From: Comamonadaceae bacterium
GTDB lineage: Bacteria > Pseudomonadota > Gammaproteobacteria > Burkholderiales > Burkholderiaceae_C
Length of the DNA: 64,000 bases
Reading direction: 5' to 3'
Assembly: GCA_947478725.1 (NCBI GenBank)
Contig: CANJWZ010000016.1
Span: 1-64,000 of the forward strand
Shown here: piece after piece, positions 39,122 to 48,553 of the stretch
Layout: each line of letters begins with the position of its first letter
Numbering within the stretch: position 1 is the stretch's first letter
The notes under the pieces: generated by a model
What the model saw: the letters and a program-made list of their open reading frames with translations, nothing else
Database searches by the model: none
Told to the model about the DNA's origin: nothing
Made by a program: the position numbers and the translations under genes

Positions 39122-39167
39122 TGCCGATGCCCGCCCCGTTGACGACTGCCATCACCTGAGTACTGCC

Positions 39168-39989
39168 ATGCCCACTGAGACGCTGCTGACTTACCTGTTC
39201 GTACCCGGTGACCGACCGGAGCGCTTTGCCAAAGCGGTGGCCTCGGGCGCCGACCGCGTCATCATTGATCTTGAAGACGCGGTAGCGCCCGCCAACAAAG
39301 CAGCAGCGCGCAGCACCATTGCCGAATGGCTACAAAGCAACAGCGACCAGATTGACAAGGTGCTGATTCGCATCAACGATGCAGCAACCGCCTGGCATGC
39401 CGGCGACCTGGCTTGGGCCCAGGCGGTGCAAGCCACATGTGTGATGCTGCCCAAATGCGAAGCAGCAGATCAGGTGGCAGCGGTACTGGCCTGTTTGCCG
39501 CCCCATGCCAGCGTCGTGCCGCTGATAGAAAGTGCGCGCGGCCTGGTGGCGGTGTACGACATCGCCAATGCAACCGGCGTTACACGGCTGGCCTTCGGCT
39601 CGCTGGACTATATGGTGGACATGGCTGTCGATTCCGGCAGTCTGGCGCTGGACCATGCGGCCACACAAATCGCGGTGGCATCGCGTGCTGCCGGACTGGT
39701 ATCGCCGATAGCGGGCGTGACGCCCGACCTGGACCCGGCCCGTGTCACGGCAGACATGCGGCAGGCTAAAAGCCTGGGCTTCGGTGCCAAGATGTGCATT
39801 CACCCAACGCAGCTTGCCGCCGTCCTCGCAGCGCTCGCCCCCACGGCGGCTGAAGTGGCCTGGGCAGAACGGGTGATTCAGGCCTGGGCGGCATCTGGCA
39901 GCGGTGCCATACAGCTGGACGGCAAAATGGTCGATCGCCCCGTTGTACTGAAGGCCGAGCGCATCATGCTGCTGGCTTCACGCCCATAG
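39168..39989 (+). CDS. HpcH/HpaI aldolase / CitE-like CoA-ester lyase
   Basis: 273 residues. CitE-like TIM barrel marks: YLFVPGDRPERFAKA, DRVIIDLEDAVAP, VPLIESARGLV, LAFGSLDYMVDM and the swapped-helix end GFGAKMCIHPTQL. Such free-standing CitE homologues cleave or condense short CoA esters (malyl-, citramalyl-). No citrate lyase partners present. ATG at 39168, 46 bp after the Nudix gene. Exact reaction unknown. Confidence 0.85.
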   Translation: MPTETLLTYLFVPGDRPERFAKAVASGADRVIIDLEDAVAPANKAAARSTIAEWLQSNSDQIDKVLIRINDAATAWHAGDLAWAQAVQATCVMLPKCEAADQVAAVLACLPPHASVVPLIESARGLVAVYDIANATGVTRLAFGSLDYMVDMAVDSGSLALDHAATQIAVASRAAGLVSPIAGVTPDLDPARVTADMRQAKSLGFGAKMCIHPTQLAAVLAALAPTAAEVAWAERVIQAWAASGSGAIQLDGKMVDRPVVLKAERIMLLASRP

Positions 39990-40080
39990 CGTTCCAAGCG
40001 GCGGCGGAGCTGATCGCTTGCGCTTACGGTAGGCTGACACGGCGTTTTGACAGAGAAAATCTGTTTTTACGCCAGCAATA

Positions 40081-40133
40081 AGGCTGCAGGCCAAAGAATT
40101 TCTGGGCTAGATGCTATTTAATAAATAGCACAG
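40081..40133 (-). repeat. Dispersed palindromic repeat, family 1, copy next to the photosynthesis block
   Basis: Minus strand: TGTGCTATTTATTAAATAGC then ATCTAGCCCAGAAATTCTTT and GGCCTGCAGCC. It separates the CitE-like gene from the convergent end of the photosynthesis operon. Confidence 0.65.
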
Positions 40134-40169
40134 CAATCGCTTTTAAAACCGTGTGACCCGTGTCGACGC

Positions 40170-40334
40170 TCAGTCAGCTTCGCTTGTGGGTTTGGGTGGG
40201 TTGGCCTGCTTGTCGCGCTCTTTCGTTCGACGCTGCTCCTGCGCCACGTCGTGCAGTTGCCACCACACAAACCCGGCACCCGCCGCCACCAAAAGAGCCA
40301 CCTTCACAGCCATCAAGGTGTCGGTAGACGTCAT
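40170..40334 (-). CDS. 54-residue membrane protein at the end of the photosynthesis operon
   Basis: ATG at 40334, nine bases after the crtB stop and preceded by GAGG. One membrane helix (LMAVKVALLVAAGAGFVWWQ) is followed by a charged tail (HDVAQEQRRTKERDKQANPP) ending in KPTSEAD. N-terminus probably short and periplasmic or cytoplasmic, unclear. Spacing and shared strand make it the last gene of the crtI-crtB run. Not recognised; short single-helix proteins in such clusters may be assembly or stability factors (inference). Confidence 0.65.
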   Translation of the reverse strand: MTSTDTLMAVKVALLVAAGAGFVWWQLHDVAQEQRRTKERDKQANPPKPTSEAD

Positions 40335-40343
40335 GCGCTGGCC

Positions 40344-41528
40344 TCAGCGGGTCGAGTCGTTCGGGACAACTGGTTTGACCGGGTGACCATGGGATTTGGC
40401 ATAGGCCAGGAAATCAGCTTGTGCCTTCGCCTCGGCAAGCGCAGCGTCAGCCCGTGCCATTCGCTCGAACAGTTCTGCCGTCCAGCGGGCGCGCTCGTCA
40501 AAGCTGCGGCGGGCCGGCTGGTTTGGCTCGGCCGGTACATCGCCGGGCGGCAACTTGGCCGACTGCACCAAAAACTGGTTGGCGGGCAGCGCTGCAAAGT
40601 GATGCGTCGGGTCGGCGGGGGCCACCAGGGCTGCGCCGCTGGCACGGACCAACAAAGCCAGCTTGCGTTTACCCGATACCACCGCACGGTGGTTGACCGA
40701 GTCCATCCCGATTTTTTCAAGCTCGCGGCCAATTTCGGCGTACACCAGACGGGCCGCGCGGATGGCGGGGCGGCAGTCGCGCGGCAACTGGCCAATGCCG
40801 TGTTCGGAGCGCTGGTACAGCACATCAGCGGCTTTGATCAAGCGATCAATCACGCTGGCAATGCGGTTATCAAAGACTGGGTTTTGCAGCCACGCATCAG
40901 GGTCGAGCCCAGCCTCGCGCATCCAGGCCAAGGGCAAATACAGCCGGCCAAATCGGGCATCTTCGCCAACGTCACGCGCAATGTTGGTCAGTTGCATCGC
41001 CACGCCCAGATCACAGGCGCGCGCCAGTGCCTGCTCGCCGCGTGTTCGCATGACCACGGCCATCATCGCCCCGACACTGCCTGCCACCCGAGCGCCGTAG
41101 GCCTCCAGGTCTTCAATGGTTTCGTAGCGGCGACCCTCGGCGTCCCACTCAAAGCCTTCCAGCAGGGCCGCGACCAATTCCAGCGGCAAATCAAACTCAC
41201 GCACCACAGCGGCGAGCGCCCGGTCGGGCTCGTACGCCATCGGGTCGTCTGCGTATATCCGGCGCAAACGTTCATTGAGCGCGGCCAGCGCCGTCACGCG
41301 GTCGTCGCTGAAGTCGATCGCATCGTCGGCCACGCGGCAAAAGGCATACAGCGCAATGGCCGGGCCACGCACGCGGCTGGGCAACAACCGTGAAGCAGCA
41401 AAAAACGTTTTGGAGCCACCGCGCATCAGCTCCTCACACGCTTCGTAGTCAAAGCCGTGCTTGGCCTGCGACTGCGCCGCAACGCCGGGCTCGGAAGGGA
41501 TGACGACGGAAGGCTGTGCGTCAGGCAT
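40344..41528 (-). CDS. crtB: Phytoene synthase
   Basis: 394 residues; condenses two GGPP into phytoene. Squalene/phytoene synthase motifs: YAFCRVADDAIDFSDD (first Asp-rich) and LGVAMQLTNIARDVGEDARFGRLYLP (second). The C-terminal ~80 residues beyond the fold are extra compared with ~310-340-residue family members and are Ala-rich. Five bp after crtI. Confidence 0.95.
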   Translation of the reverse strand: MPDAQPSVVIPSEPGVAAQSQAKHGFDYEACEELMRGGSKTFFAASRLLPSRVRGPAIALYAFCRVADDAIDFSDDRVTALAALNERLRRIYADDPMAYEPDRALAAVVREFDLPLELVAALLEGFEWDAEGRRYETIEDLEAYGARVAGSVGAMMAVVMRTRGEQALARACDLGVAMQLTNIARDVGEDARFGRLYLPLAWMREAGLDPDAWLQNPVFDNRIASVIDRLIKAADVLYQRSEHGIGQLPRDCRPAIRAARLVYAEIGRELEKIGMDSVNHRAVVSGKRKLALLVRASGAALVAPADPTHHFAALPANQFLVQSAKLPPGDVPAEPNQPARRSFDERARWTAELFERMARADAALAEAKAQADFLAYAKSHGHPVKPVVPNDSTR

Positions 41529-41533
41529 CGGCT

Positions 41534-43120
41534 CTAGGCAGTTTTTGCGTTTTGAATTTCAGGCACCACCGTTTGCAGGGCCTTGGCTGACATCAGCACG
41601 CCGGGCATACCCGCACCGGGGTGCGTGCTGGCACCGACCATGAACAGGTTTTCAATGTCTTCGCTGCGGTTGTGTGGCCTGAACCAGGCGCTTTGCAGCA
41701 GCAAGGGCTCCAGCCCGAAGGCCGCGCCCTTGTAAGACAACAAGTCATCCTTAAAGTGCTGCGGTGTCATGACATGCGAGGTCGCAATGTGCTGGCTCAG
41801 CCCAGGCAGCAGGGTTTCTTCAAGCCGCTTGCACACTGCCTGACGGTACGGCTCAGCTTGCGTCGCCCAGTCGGTGCCACTGTCCAGGTGTGGCACCGGG
41901 GCCAGCACGTAAAAGCAGTCGCAACCGGCAGGAGCCACCGATGGGTCAGTGGCTGTCGGGCGGTGCAGGTACAAACTGAAGTCGTCGGTCAACTTGTGGT
42001 TTTTAAAAATATCGGTGAGCAAACCTTCGTAGCGCGGGCCCAACACCATGGTGTGGTGCGGCACGTCAGGGTATTGTTTGTTCGTCCCAAAATACCAGAC
42101 AAACAGGCTCATCGAATGCTTGCCATTTTCGATTTTCTTGTCTGTCCAATGACGACGGTGTTCAGGCGCAATCAGGTTTTTATAGGTCCATGAGGTGTCC
42201 GAGTTGCACACCACAATGTCGGCGGCCAGTGCTTCGCCGTTGGCCAACTCAACACCTATCGCACGGCCACCTTCAACCACAATTTTGCGCACTTCGGCGT
42301 TGTAACGCACGGGCACATCACGCTCGGTCAGCAGCTCGACCATGCCCTGAATGATCGCGCCCGTACCGCCCATGGCTGAATACACGCCGAAGCGCCGCTC
42401 AAGTGCATTGATCAGGCTGTAAACACCCGTGACGGAGAAGGGATTGCCGCCAATCAGCAGGGTTTGCAGACTCATGGCCATGCGCAGTTTGGGGTGCTTG
42501 AGGTAACTCGACACCAGCCCGAACATGGTGCGCCAAGCCTTCATTTTCATCATGGCGGGCAGCGCTGCCACCAGATCGCCGATGCTGTCAAAGGCCTTGC
42601 AGCCCAGTGTTTCAAAGCCCAGTTGGTAGCACTTGTCTGCCTCTTTGACAAATCGGTCAAAGCCTGGTCCGTCTTCCGGGCTGATGCGCATCACTTCGGC
42701 CCGCATGCGATCAGGGTCGCCGTTGTAGTCAAAGTGGGTGCCATCGTGAAACCGGACCCGGTAAAACGGGTCCATCAGGCGCAACTCAACATCGTCGGCA
42801 AAGGTTTTGCCGCACAGCGCCCACAGTTCTTCAAACAAAAACGGCACCGTGACAATGGTAGGCCCGCCGTCAAAAGTAAAACCGTCCTGCCTGCGAACAT
42901 AACCGCGACCGCCGGGGCCATCGAGCTTTTCCAGAACGGTAACCTTGTAGCCCATCGCGCTGAGCCGAATCGCGGCAGCCAGGCCTCCGAAGCCAGACCC
43001 CACCACAATAGCTGTTTGCTCGCCCGCCGGGCCTGAGCCAGAACCTTGAGCCACAAAGCCTGCGGAGGGTACCGCGGTCACCAAATTAAGCGGTGAAAAA
43101 GGTGAACCAGTCGTCGACAT
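41534..43120 (-). CDS. crtI: Phytoene desaturase
   Basis: 528 residues, FAD-dependent. Dinucleotide fold AIVVGSGFGGLAAAIRLSAM after a ~37-residue N-terminal tail, then GGRGYVRRQDGFTFDGGPTI, and the C-terminal MVGASTHPGAGMPGVLMSAK. Introduces three or four double bonds into phytoene, giving neurosporene or lycopene; the number cannot be read from sequence. ATG at 43120, 10 bp after puhE. Confidence 0.95.
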   Translation of the reverse strand: MSTTGSPFSPLNLVTAVPSAGFVAQGSGSGPAGEQTAIVVGSGFGGLAAAIRLSAMGYKVTVLEKLDGPGGRGYVRRQDGFTFDGGPTIVTVPFLFEELWALCGKTFADDVELRLMDPFYRVRFHDGTHFDYNGDPDRMRAEVMRISPEDGPGFDRFVKEADKCYQLGFETLGCKAFDSIGDLVAALPAMMKMKAWRTMFGLVSSYLKHPKLRMAMSLQTLLIGGNPFSVTGVYSLINALERRFGVYSAMGGTGAIIQGMVELLTERDVPVRYNAEVRKIVVEGGRAIGVELANGEALAADIVVCNSDTSWTYKNLIAPEHRRHWTDKKIENGKHSMSLFVWYFGTNKQYPDVPHHTMVLGPRYEGLLTDIFKNHKLTDDFSLYLHRPTATDPSVAPAGCDCFYVLAPVPHLDSGTDWATQAEPYRQAVCKRLEETLLPGLSQHIATSHVMTPQHFKDDLLSYKGAAFGLEPLLLQSAWFRPHNRSEDIENLFMVGASTHPGAGMPGVLMSAKALQTVVPEIQNAKTA

Positions 43121-43130
43121 CAACGCCCCA

Positions 43131-43916
43131 TCAATCTGCCGCCCCAGAAGTGACGAGTGGCGTGCGGTTGCGCATGGCCCAGCGCCACAAGGCCGTTGAA
43201 GGCAAGGGCAGTACCAGGAGAAAATGCTCCAAAATCGCCATGGCCAGCATACTGCCAACCAGTAACAAACCCGCTGTTTCGGCCGCATTCGTATCGATGT
43301 TCATGACACGCAAGCCCATCGAAACGAGAACCAGCGTCGCCAAAATAATCGACACGGGTAAAAACGCATTCATGGGGCGCCGTTTGAAGTAGCTGCCCAT
43401 GTAGACAAGGTGAGCCGGCAAAAATTCTTCCGACAAGTTGCGAACACCAAAAAACAGGTTCAGTTTCGCACTGGTGCGCATCACCCACAGCACCAGGAAG
43501 GTCCACAGGCCGACCTGATTGGCCGCATTCCATGTGATGGCGGCAATGAGTGCGCCGCCCACCAGAATACCCAGCTCGTGCCACAAAATAGCAGCGACTG
43601 CCTGGGTAAAGCGCGGCCAGCCGCTTGGAGCAGTGCATGCGGTCTGGCGGGGGCCCGTCAACCAGCCGGTTAAAAAGGTCAGCTCATGCCAGCCCCACAC
43701 CAGCAAGGCGCAGGTGAAGGCGCAGTAGGCGTTCACCACGCTCAAGGTCGCGGCTGTGTGCGACAAGCCATAAAGCGCAGTCAGGGCCAGCAGGGTCGAG
43801 ATCGACACGCTCCACCGAAAGGTGGTGCGTGACATACCGTTAAGCAGCAACACAACGCCGGTGGAGAACCACCAGACAAAGATGGCAAACAGAACAGGAA
43901 AAATGAGATTCAGCAC
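43131..43916 (-). CDS. puhE: Photosynthetic complex assembly protein PuhE
   Basis: 261 residues with about seven hydrophobic helices (LIFPVLFAIFVWWFSTGVVL first). Identity rests on its length, the FLVLWVMRTSAKLNLFFGVR motif and its place after acsF in the puh group. PuhE affects reaction-centre levels in Rhodobacter. GTG start at 43916 with GAG bases upstream; lies 54 bp after acsF. Confidence 0.85.
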   Translation of the reverse strand: MLNLIFPVLFAIFVWWFSTGVVLLLNGMSRTTFRWSVSISTLLALTALYGLSHTAATLSVVNAYCAFTCALLVWGWHELTFLTGWLTGPRQTACTAPSGWPRFTQAVAAILWHELGILVGGALIAAITWNAANQVGLWTFLVLWVMRTSAKLNLFFGVRNLSEEFLPAHLVYMGSYFKRRPMNAFLPVSIILATLVLVSMGLRVMNIDTNAAETAGLLLVGSMLAMAILEHFLLVLPLPSTALWRWAMRNRTPLVTSGAAD

Positions 43917-43970
43917 GCTCAGCTCAAATACGAGAAGTCTGATGGTGTTAGGAGGCGCGCCAGGCAGTTC

Positions 43971-45059
43971 TTACCAGACCGGCTGCATGCGGATTTGCGC
44001 CGGCAGTTCATGATGCTTCATGGGCAGCAGGTACAGGCGGACAAAGGTCAGTGCGCCGACCGCGCCCCAGTAGACCTGCTTGAGCCAGCCCAGCGGCCCG
44101 CCCTTCGCTTTGGCCGCGTTGATGCCGGTTTGTGCTTCAAAAAGCCGAAGCATGCCTGCGCGGAAGGCAGGGTGGTCAATGTCAAGTGACACCGGAAACA
44201 CCTGTTTGGTGATCTCGTTGGTGATGCGAAACACCTCGTAGTCATACGCTGTCGGGTCCAGCCCCATGGCCGCCTTGAGCTCCGGCCGGGTGTGGTCTCG
44301 CACGTACATGGTGCCGTAAACCGCCAGCAGAAAAAACCGGATCCACAACACATTCAAACCCTTGAGTAAATGCGGCTGGGCTCGCATGATGAGCGCAAAC
44401 GATTCTCCATGACGAAACTCGTCATTGCACCAGCGCTCAAACCACCTGAAGATCGGGTGAAACCGCTTGTCAGGGTTGCGCTCGAGCTGCCTGAAGATCG
44501 TGATGTAGCGGGCGTAACCGATTTTTTCGCTCAGGTAGGTGGCGTAAAAAATATATTTGGGTTTGAAGTAGGTGTAGGCCTTGGTGCGCTTCAAATCACC
44601 CAAATCAAGCCCCAGACCAAAATCCTTCAGCGACTGGTTGATGAAACCCGCGTGGCGAGATTCGTCACGTGCCATGTAGCGCATCAACGCCTTGATATCG
44701 GGGTTGGTGACGTTCTTTTGAATCTCGTTATACAAAATACAACCCGAGAATTCAGAGGTCAAAGAGCTGATTAAAAACTCGATAAATTCCTGCCGCAATT
44801 CAGGCGAAACTTTTGAAAAATGCTCAGCCACTTCAACCGCAAACTCGGGCGTGCGCTGAAAGTGGTCGTGGTTGTTATCGCCCTCGTACTCGGCCAGCAT
44901 GGTGTCCCATTCGGCCCGCAGGGAGGACACATCAATGCGGTCCATCGCTTCGAAATCAGTCGTGTAAAAGCGGGGGCTGAGCAGCGTGTCCTGCTTGGCC
45001 TGAAGCGCAGCGTCCGCAGAGCTGATGGCTACAGTTGAGTTGGTGGCGGATGCTTGCAT
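43971..45059 (-). CDS. acsF: Mg-protoporphyrin IX monomethyl ester oxidative cyclase
   Basis: 362 residues, diiron oxygen-dependent enzyme that builds the isocyclic ring. Diiron motifs: [11 protein letters not shown] and [13 protein letters not shown], with the earlier Glu in [15 protein letters not shown] at 45059 has AGGAC upstream; a TTG 21 bp before is unlikely. Its place inside puhC-acsF-puhE follows the purple betaproteobacterial order. Whether an anaerobic bchE also exists is not visible here. Confidence 0.95.
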   Translation of the reverse strand: MQASATNSTVAISSADAALQAKQDTLLSPRFYTTDFEAMDRIDVSSLRAEWDTMLAEYEGDNNHDHFQRTPEFAVEVAEHFSKVSPELRQEFIEFLISSLTSEFSGCILYNEIQKNVTNPDIKALMRYMARDESRHAGFINQSLKDFGLGLDLGDLKRTKAYTYFKPKYIFYATYLSEKIGYARYITIFRQLERNPDKRFHPIFRWFERWCNDEFRHGESFALIMRAQPHLLKGLNVLWIRFFLLAVYGTMYVRDHTRPELKAAMGLDPTAYDYEVFRITNEITKQVFPVSLDIDHPAFRAGMLRLFEAQTGINAAKAKGGPLGWLKQVYWGAVGALTFVRLYLLPMKHHELPAQIRMQPVW

Positions 45060-45092
45060 GATGCTGTCCTGAATTGACAAGTAAATGAGCGC

Positions 45093-45578
45093 TTAGCGGT
45101 TGGCCTGTGGCTGCATGGTCAGAAACGGCACGAACACCGCAGCGTTGGTGGGGCCAAATGATTCTAAGTCGACACGCTGGCCAGACACAGGATCGAACAG
45201 GGTTAACCGACCGTCAGTACGGGAAATAAGCTTGAAAGGCTGCTCCGAGCCGATTTTGCGTGCCGTGCGGTCCCGGGTCAGCGCGCGCAGTGCACCGCGA
45301 AAGAACCCTTGCTCACCTGTGACAGTGGTCAGCAACTGTCCTGTTTCACCGTCAATCACCGCCACCCCTCCACCCGGACTGTCTTCAAAGCGAAGCAGCC
45401 TTTCGGTGATGGTGGCTGCGGCCAGTTGATCCGGGCCATTGCCCGTGATGCGAACCAGAGCCACAGCTCCAAGGGTGAACACCAGTAAGCCAGCGACAGA
45501 CCAGAGTACCCAGCGCGGAAAGGTGTCAGTCGTGCGTGTCGGCATGGGATTTGAAAGGGCTGAACTGGACATGTTCAT
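45093..45578 (-). CDS. puhC: Photosynthetic complex assembly protein PuhC
   Basis: 161 residues. One N-terminal membrane helix (WVLWSVAGLLVFTLGAVALV) and a periplasmic domain with GGGVAVIDGETGQLL and FFRGALRALTRDR, the family core. PuhC aids RC-LH1 assembly. ATG at 45578 (an ATG at 45572 is equally possible); no clear ribosome site. Lies 9 bp after puhB. Confidence 0.88.
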   Translation of the reverse strand: MNMSSSALSNPMPTRTTDTFPRWVLWSVAGLLVFTLGAVALVRITGNGPDQLAAATITERLLRFEDSPGGGVAVIDGETGQLLTTVTGEQGFFRGALRALTRDRTARKIGSEQPFKLISRTDGRLTLFDPVSGQRVDLESFGPTNAAVFVPFLTMQPQANR

Positions 45579-45587
45579 CAAATAGTT

Positions 45588-46265
45588 TTACTGTAAAGCG
45601 TTAGTTTGGCAATAAGCAGCGTTGGCACTGCCCGACTCGCGCGGCGTCTGCACCAGCACACTGGTTTTACCGCTAGCTTCGGTCCAGGCTTTCTGCAGCA
45701 TGGCTGCAAGGGCCTGCGCGTCTGCAATGCAACGAAGCATGGGTTCTGGCTTGGCCAGTCGCCAAGGCCGTGCGTGGGGCCACAAATTCAGCCAGCCAAT
45801 CCGGTCGCCACCGCTCAAGGCCAAAGGAATGTCGCCAAACCCTTTGCCGGTCAGCAAAAGGCCAGCGGTTTCAATCCGCTTAAGGGGTAAATTGAAGGTG
45901 AGCGTCAGCACAATGCCGATGCGCATCACGATGCGCTGATCGGTCAATGTGTAGGCCGTGGTGCGTGCCGTCAGCCAGGCCAAGATACCCAGCGCGGCCA
46001 TGGCCGTCAAGCCCAGTGCTGCCACCAGCAATATGCCGGCCAAGACGGTCAAGGCCGGCTCGTCCGATGAATACAGGTAAGAACCTCTGGCGAACATCAG
46101 CACCAGAAAATACACGGCTGCTTTTTTCAGGTGAAAAACCCGTACCGCGAGGTCAGAAAAATCTGGCGCGCCTTGCCACAAAATGCTTTCGCCTTTGGGC
46201 AAGGGCTCGGGTAGGCCGTAAGCCGCTTCAAACTCGTGCTCGTGGCCGTTGCTTTGAACCTTCAC
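45588..46265 (-). CDS. puhB: Photosynthetic complex assembly protein PuhB
   Basis: 225 residues. N-terminal GLPEPLPKGESILWQGAPDF and FHLKKAAVYF are typical of PuhB; two hydrophobic helices follow and then a PH-like part with TAYTLTDQRIVMRIGI and LNLPLKRIETAGL. Helps reaction-centre assembly. ATG at 46265 overlaps the puhA stop (ATGA). Confidence 0.9.
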   Translation of the reverse strand: MKVQSNGHEHEFEAAYGLPEPLPKGESILWQGAPDFSDLAVRVFHLKKAAVYFLVLMFARGSYLYSSDEPALTVLAGILLVAALGLTAMAALGILAWLTARTTAYTLTDQRIVMRIGIVLTLTFNLPLKRIETAGLLLTGKGFGDIPLALSGGDRIGWLNLWPHARPWRLAKPEPMLRCIADAQALAAMLQKAWTEASGKTSVLVQTPRESGSANAAYCQTNALQ

Positions 46266-47032
46266 AGCAGCGGCTCCGCGCGCATAGGATCAGCGTAGAG
46301 CGTTCCGCCGCCGTAGTAAGCACTGATTTTTTCCTCTTCCAAAAGAGTGACCTGATCAGGGCTTTTGGTGGCAGGCACTTTTGCAAATTGAGCGGCGTAA
46401 ATGCTGTGCGCCTTGACGCTGTCACGCTTAATGCGGGCAAAAGGCACAGGCAGCAGAACGCGGCGACCACCGTTTTCGGCGTTCAGTTCTACTTCAACGA
46501 AGCGGAACATCATCTCGCAGGTGTCCACCCACATGTCGACTACCTTGCCAGCAACTTTGTTGTCTGTGCCAAGCACCGGCAGCCCACGCGGGTCAGTGTC
46601 GTTTTTGGACACATCAAACCCATCCAGCACGCGCAGCGGCCGAATGATGGGGTGACCATGCAAGTCCATGTCGGGCACATCAGCGCGCATCGTGTAAGCA
46701 CCAGCACCCACACCAGACGTCATCAAGTCGCCCGTTGGTATGTAAGGATTACCGTACGATCCGCCATCGCGACGCGTGTTCTGCGGCGGCTCAGGACGGT
46801 GCAACTCGGGTACGGTGACTTCTTTACCGCTCGCGAGCTTGAAGGTCTTGGGTGCAGGAATAGGCCAGCCGGTGACGGTGGCTGAGCCCGGTGGACCTTC
46901 AGACTCCATCGGATAGCCTTCGCGATGGTTTTCAAGCACCAGATAAAAAATGATGCCTGCAAAAAATAACCAAAACATATACAAAATGATTTGGGCTAAA
47001 TCGACATATCCGGTGATGGCGCCTATTTGCAT
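46262..47032 (-). CDS. puhA: Photosynthetic reaction centre H subunit
   Basis: 256 residues. Single N-terminal helix IILYMFWLFFAGIIFYLVLE followed by NHREGYPMES, then a PRC-barrel cytoplasmic domain (PLRVLDGFDVSKNDTDPRGL, GKVVDMWVDTCEMMFRFVEV). Caps the L/M subunits and shapes proton transfer to QB. ATG at 47032 with AGGAGTTCC upstream; 72 bp after lhaA, the largest gap in the front half of the block. Confidence 0.95.
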   Translation of the reverse strand: MQIGAITGYVDLAQIILYMFWLFFAGIIFYLVLENHREGYPMESEGPPGSATVTGWPIPAPKTFKLASGKEVTVPELHRPEPPQNTRRDGGSYGNPYIPTGDLMTSGVGAGAYTMRADVPDMDLHGHPIIRPLRVLDGFDVSKNDTDPRGLPVLGTDNKVAGKVVDMWVDTCEMMFRFVEVELNAENGGRRVLLPVPFARIKRDSVKAHSIYAAQFAKVPATKSPDQVTLLEEEKISAYYGGGTLYADPMRAEPLL

Positions 47033-47104
47033 GATGGAACTCCTAAAAATACGATAGCGGTTGCGAAGAAACAATAAAAAAGTGGGTGACTTGCTGAAAT
47101 CTTC

Positions 47105-48553
47105 TTAGCCTGGTAAGTCAGCCAGGCCAAAACGTTCACTTTTTGCGGGCTCACTGGCTGACGGCAAATTGGCGCGTCGAACCAGGGGGCCAATGGCTGC
47201 CAAAGTGATGAACAGCAGACAAATTTCGGTGTAGTACACAAAGCTATAACCCGTCACGGGGACCGCCAAAGCCGGGCCGAGCGAGCCCTCCAGCGCGAGA
47301 GTTGACACGGCGTCTCGCGCCGCGCCACCAAAGGCAATCGACAGGCCCGCAGCGGTGGCCTGAACAGCGCCCCAGGCGCCTAGCGCCATGCCCACGAACT
47401 CTTTTCGCTCCATGGTCATCGCCGCAGCCAAGGTGCTGACTGAAAAAAGTCCAGCACCAAAACCAATACAAAAAACGCCGCCATAAAAGAGCCAGGTGGC
47501 ATCGAGCGGGGCAGCAAAAATAACGGCCGAAAAGCCGGGCAAACCGCAAACTACACCGTAAGCAGCCAGTCGGCAGGGGTCAATGCCATTGGACAGCTTG
47601 CGCGATGCAACTGCAAAAGCTACCAGTGATCCGCTGGCAAGCAGCGCCGTCAGCAAGGTTGTGGCGCTGACCGTGAGCTTGAGAATCTCGCCGCCGTAGG
47701 GCTCCAACACAATATCCTGCATATTGAAGGCCGCCGTACCCAGGGCGACCATGGCAAGAAACCGGCGCGCCTTGCCATTGCTGATAAACCGCTGCCATGC
47801 ATCTTTGAACACCGGTACCGGCTCAAGCTTCAGTGCGGCGGCCCGGGCAGGGTCACGTGCCTCTTGCTTCCAAAGCGCAACCGCGTTCAGCACCAACGTC
47901 AAAACAGCGTGCCCTTGTATGACCTGAATCATCTTTTTCGGCGTGAAGTCTTGCAACATCAGGCTAAAGACAAAACTGCTGCCGACCATGCCCAGCAGCA
48001 GCATGACGTACATCAGCGCCACGACGCGGGGGCGGGTGGGCTCATCGGCCAGATCGGTGGCCAGCGCCAAGCCAGCCGTCTGTGAGGTTTGCAAGCCTAT
48101 CCCGACACATAAAAATGACAATCCCGCAATCGCCTGGTTGAACCAGTCGGGTGTCTTGATGTCACCCTGCCCCGTCAACACCAGCAAGGCAAACGGCATG
48201 AAGCTCAGGCCCATGAACTGCAGCATGGTGCCCGTCCAGATGAAGGGCACACGCCGCCAGCCGAAGGCCGAGCGGTGGGTGTCGGAACGAAAACCGGTGA
48301 CAGCCCGAAACGGCGCGACCAGCAAGGGAATCGCCACCATCAGCGCCACCAGCCATGCCGCAACGCCCAACTCGACGATCATCACCCGGTTCAGAGTGCC
48401 AACCATCAGGGCAGCCGACATGCCGACTGTGACCTGAAACAGGGATAGCCGAAGCAGTCGACCCAGGGGCAAGCCGGCACTTGCCGCATCTGCAAATGGC
48501 AGGTACCGCAAGGGGACACGGCGAATACCGTTTTTAAAGCTTGGGATTTTCAC
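47105..48553 (-). CDS. lhaA: LhaA/PucC-family light-harvesting complex assembly protein
   Basis: 482 residues with twelve hydrophobic helices, bch2/PucC branch of the major facilitator superfamily; start region FADAASAGLPLGRLLRLSLF and VTVGMSAALMVGTLNRVMIV, then GFRSDTHRSAFGWRRVPFIW. Needed for LH1 assembly, possibly delivering bacteriochlorophyll. GTG start at 48553 overlaps the bchM stop (GTGA); a GTG 12 bp upstream is possible. Confidence 0.9.
   Translation of the reverse strand: MKIPSFKNGIRRVPLRYLPFADAASAGLPLGRLLRLSLFQVTVGMSAALMVGTLNRVMIVELGVAAWLVALMVAIPLLVAPFRAVTGFRSDTHRSAFGWRRVPFIWTGTMLQFMGLSFMPFALLVLTGQGDIKTPDWFNQAIAGLSFLCVGIGLQTSQTAGLALATDLADEPTRPRVVALMYVMLLLGMVGSSFVFSLMLQDFTPKKMIQVIQGHAVLTLVLNAVALWKQEARDPARAAALKLEPVPVFKDAWQRFISNGKARRFLAMVALGTAAFNMQDIVLEPYGGEILKLTVSATTLLTALLASGSLVAFAVASRKLSNGIDPCRLAAYGVVCGLPGFSAVIFAAPLDATWLFYGGVFCIGFGAGLFSVSTLAAAMTMERKEFVGMALGAWGAVQATAAGLSIAFGGAARDAVSTLALEGSLGPALAVPVTGYSFVYYTEICLLFITLAAIGPLVRRANLPSASEPAKSERFGLADLPG

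Noticed and set aside
40251-41393. 380-codon plus-strand frame opposite crtB
   Set aside because: Antisense shadow of crtB in GC-rich DNA; Arg/Gln/His-rich with no motif, while the minus frame has both phytoene synthase Asp-rich motifs.
41534-43288. Longer CrtI start at 43288
   Set aside because: The extra 56 residues overlap puhE in another frame, are Cys/Trp-rich and lack similarity to desaturases; the ATG at 43120 is preferred.
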